In this document: piece after piece, positions 6,701-6,882 of the stretch
How positions within the stretch are numbered: the stretch's first letter is position 1
Layout of the letters: the number at the start of each line of letters is the position of its first letter
Source of the DNA: Caryophanales bacterium UBA4869
GTDB lineage: Bacteria; Bacillota_I; Bacilli_A; RFN20; CAG-288
Length of the DNA stretch: 6,882 nucleotides
NCBI GenBank assembly: GCA_002399505.1
Contig: DHDT01000052.1
Location: 2,635 to 9,516 of the forward strand
Direction of reading: 5' to 3'
The notes under the pieces: model-generated
The model's input: only the letters and a program-made list of their open reading frames with translations
The model's database searches: none
What the model was told of the DNA's origin: nothing
Program-made: the position numbers and the translations under genes

Positions 6701-6882
6701 CAATGTATAGACCATGAAGTAGTGATAGGTTGCGTCTAAAGGAGCAGACCACTTGACATTGTCAGCATCTTTGACTGAGGTATAGACATAATTGACATCC
6801 AAAGTCTTTTCTTCCTTGATGACAGTGTCGCCGTTTTTGACGGTTCTCTTGAAAGCAGCGGACTGAAGACCGTTATAGCCTG
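3752..6882 (-). CDS. Very large modular exported protein with BspA LRR, Flg_new-like and PPC-like domains, N-terminus cut by window edge
   Basis: The frame is open from the right edge to TAG at 3754-3752, giving 1,042 complete codons; the true start and any signal peptide lie outside. A TTG at 6802-6800 lies in this frame, but coding sequence continues upstream of it and no signal peptide follows it. Numbering from the first full codon: about 1-145 is a segment I do not recognise. About 145-290 is a short, degenerate BspA-type LRR block (FENCSSMKEVVLPDTI, CFAGCKVLEKLTFPKNL) ending in the typical VEYEGTTAEW...CSD cap. About 297-375 is an InlB-B/Flg_new-like repeat (AFKGWF...DIYAQYE). About 378-866 is four PPC-like beta-sandwich segments. 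About 870-1042 is an unrecognised beta-rich C-terminal domain. There is no LPxTG motif and no C-terminal membrane helix, so any anchor would have to be at the missing N-terminus, perhaps a lipoprotein Cys as in the two downstream genes. Surface binding is the likely role, by inference. Confidence 0.88.
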   Translation of the reverse strand, partial: GYNGLQSAAFKRTVKNGDTVIKEEKTLDVNYVYTSVKDADNVKWSAPLDATYHYFMVYTLRNIPEDHWFDVASVTITANPINGEALTCAQTANVQGVIGDLSEGVKYEQTDTEKEAGTWHTLKNAPGEKAVVTANHIKIDETAPYVAVNLGKVVSIGNPTSSTGGFENCSSMKEVVLPDTIETFNKWCFAGCKVLEKLTFPKNLTSILASAFNNVDALQTIDYQATALTAINDSIDHNVGLVKVGKGVTALTDTSFVASSYLVEKVEYEGTTAEWTALIGEKTNGLNIDNVFCSDTETVDFNYHIGEGTIKIGGQDTTGDYERTYIKGHKAIDIGDPILAGKAFKGWFTAATEGTEFDFETALTNDTDIYAQYEELPAGKSIDDPLLLNAADYTGTATTMIGMEKYFIKYTAPATDTYYFGLNKVTINEAISNTTYTSYAEVKFYDSAKTAIASPSKFSMTNTAAIQQISSSDPWIYSLAMTKDEVYYISLDAYESSYNKDKYAYGTMDYAIWTDEGDTVDTAKEYTFGAKQEVTFDDRYSNKSYQNLMYTYTPTADKTVSFKGENIGSLYFSFEVYDVTDEAKPKVGKLSGTDTESTVLNLTANHKYIVLCTTNSVSTATKKVYFTIADPEPGTVASNPCAVGSDVSFNVPKLGSQYVYYKLEASAEAIYQITLNNGSTSYAKQITITDPNGTELVSKTEEGTTDSDYEGYETTSYGSTLSIVITLPKLETGKYYLIKVGYSSASAASSSSYSFSYTSKIVEKGEIFEAPSDYKFKNGSNTYYSTSAGRYYGFTPTADAPTNFHFAPSAEGQTISATLYDANKKVLATSDGSSDFHYDLVKDSEYVLLLKNSATDGVIVVQSDYVSPLAGKEFLGQYMGCKAGSNYYKMTINGDGYTWETGSNTNSLTLTSETNGITVLTGDKTTITTNNTDAWIVKDGYNYFMSKNCTTYTSGSISGKQLKTASASNTSGTIIISVVKTADSVRTYGVMIDGVIYLGVTFEFTTGNAIEEKDSAFSIKSGDTVLGNYTSSGTALTKVIDA
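4283..5749 (-). repeat. Four tandem PPC-like beta-sandwich segments
   Basis: Four segments of about 105-140 residues follow each other in the large protein. They open near GKSIDDPLLLNA, DTVDTAKEYTFG, GTVASNPCAVGSDV and GEIFEAPSDYKF. Each then shows a YYxxYTP or YYxF-type strand, a strand like ATLYDANKKVLATS or ITITDPNGTELVS, and a late Y(Y/V)(I/L)xL strand. This is the layout of bacterial pre-peptidase C-terminal (PPC) type domains, which act as non-catalytic folding or binding modules. The segments are divergent, so exact borders and family membership are uncertain. Confidence 0.5.

Noticed and set aside
6800..6802. TTG as the start of the large gene, with AAGGA about 10 bases before it
   Set aside because: The same frame continues open to the window edge with similar coding sequence. 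The purine run comes from Lys/Glu codons, and no signal peptide follows the TTG in what should be an exported protein.
1..6882. UGA read as tryptophan (Mollicutes-type code)
   Set aside because: All three frames are long and open with TGG for Trp and no internal TGA, so the standard bacterial code is enough. The window has only TAG stops, so use of TGA as a stop cannot be tested.

Overview
The window carries three genes, all on the minus strand. Each encodes a large, modular, repeat-built protein of the exported or cell-surface type. No enzyme, RNA gene, mobile element or CRISPR array is visible. Both outer genes run off the window, so only the middle gene is complete.

Layout in transcription order, right to left. 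(1) 6882-3752 is the last 1,042 codons of a very large protein whose start lies beyond the right edge. It has an N-terminal segment of unknown type, a short BspA-type leucine-rich repeat (LRR) block, one InlB-B/Flg_new-like repeat, four PPC-like beta-sandwich segments and an unrecognised C-terminal domain. (2) 3751-3602 is a 150-base gap holding a 10-bp hairpin that reads as a terminator for the large gene, then a candidate promoter and a good ribosome binding site for the next gene. (3) 3601-2087 is a complete 504-residue lipoprotein with a serine-rich stalk, four divergent InlB-B-like repeats and an unrecognised C-terminal domain. (4) 2075-1 begins 11 bases later and is the first 691 codons of a second lipoprotein. 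It has two copies of a GKDGDTY module, two Flg_new-like repeats and at least 13 BspA-type LRRs with a very regular 23-residue period. This frame has no stop before the left edge, so an ORF search requiring a stop would miss it.

The organism looks like a low-to-moderate-GC Gram-positive bacterium of the Bacillota. Grounds are the lipoprotein signals followed by Ser-rich linkers, the BspA/Flg_new/PPC-like domain set, AGG-type ribosome binding sites, TAG stops, and tryptophan written as TGG in open frames that contain no TGA. A host-associated Erysipelotrichia-like or related uncultured gut or oral Bacilli lineage is my best guess. It is inferred from protein style, not from any marker gene.

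The two lipoprotein genes look like one transcription unit: the second gene's ribosome binding site overlaps the first gene's stop codon. The large gene upstream is probably transcribed separately or with limited read-through. Related modules recur in all three products, which suggests a surface adhesin or binding-protein locus. That role is inferred from domain type only; no ligand can be named. I did not find a clearly new system. The least explained parts are the C-terminal domains of the two completed C-termini, the N-terminal segment of the large protein, and an A-B-A-B repeat order in the middle lipoprotein.
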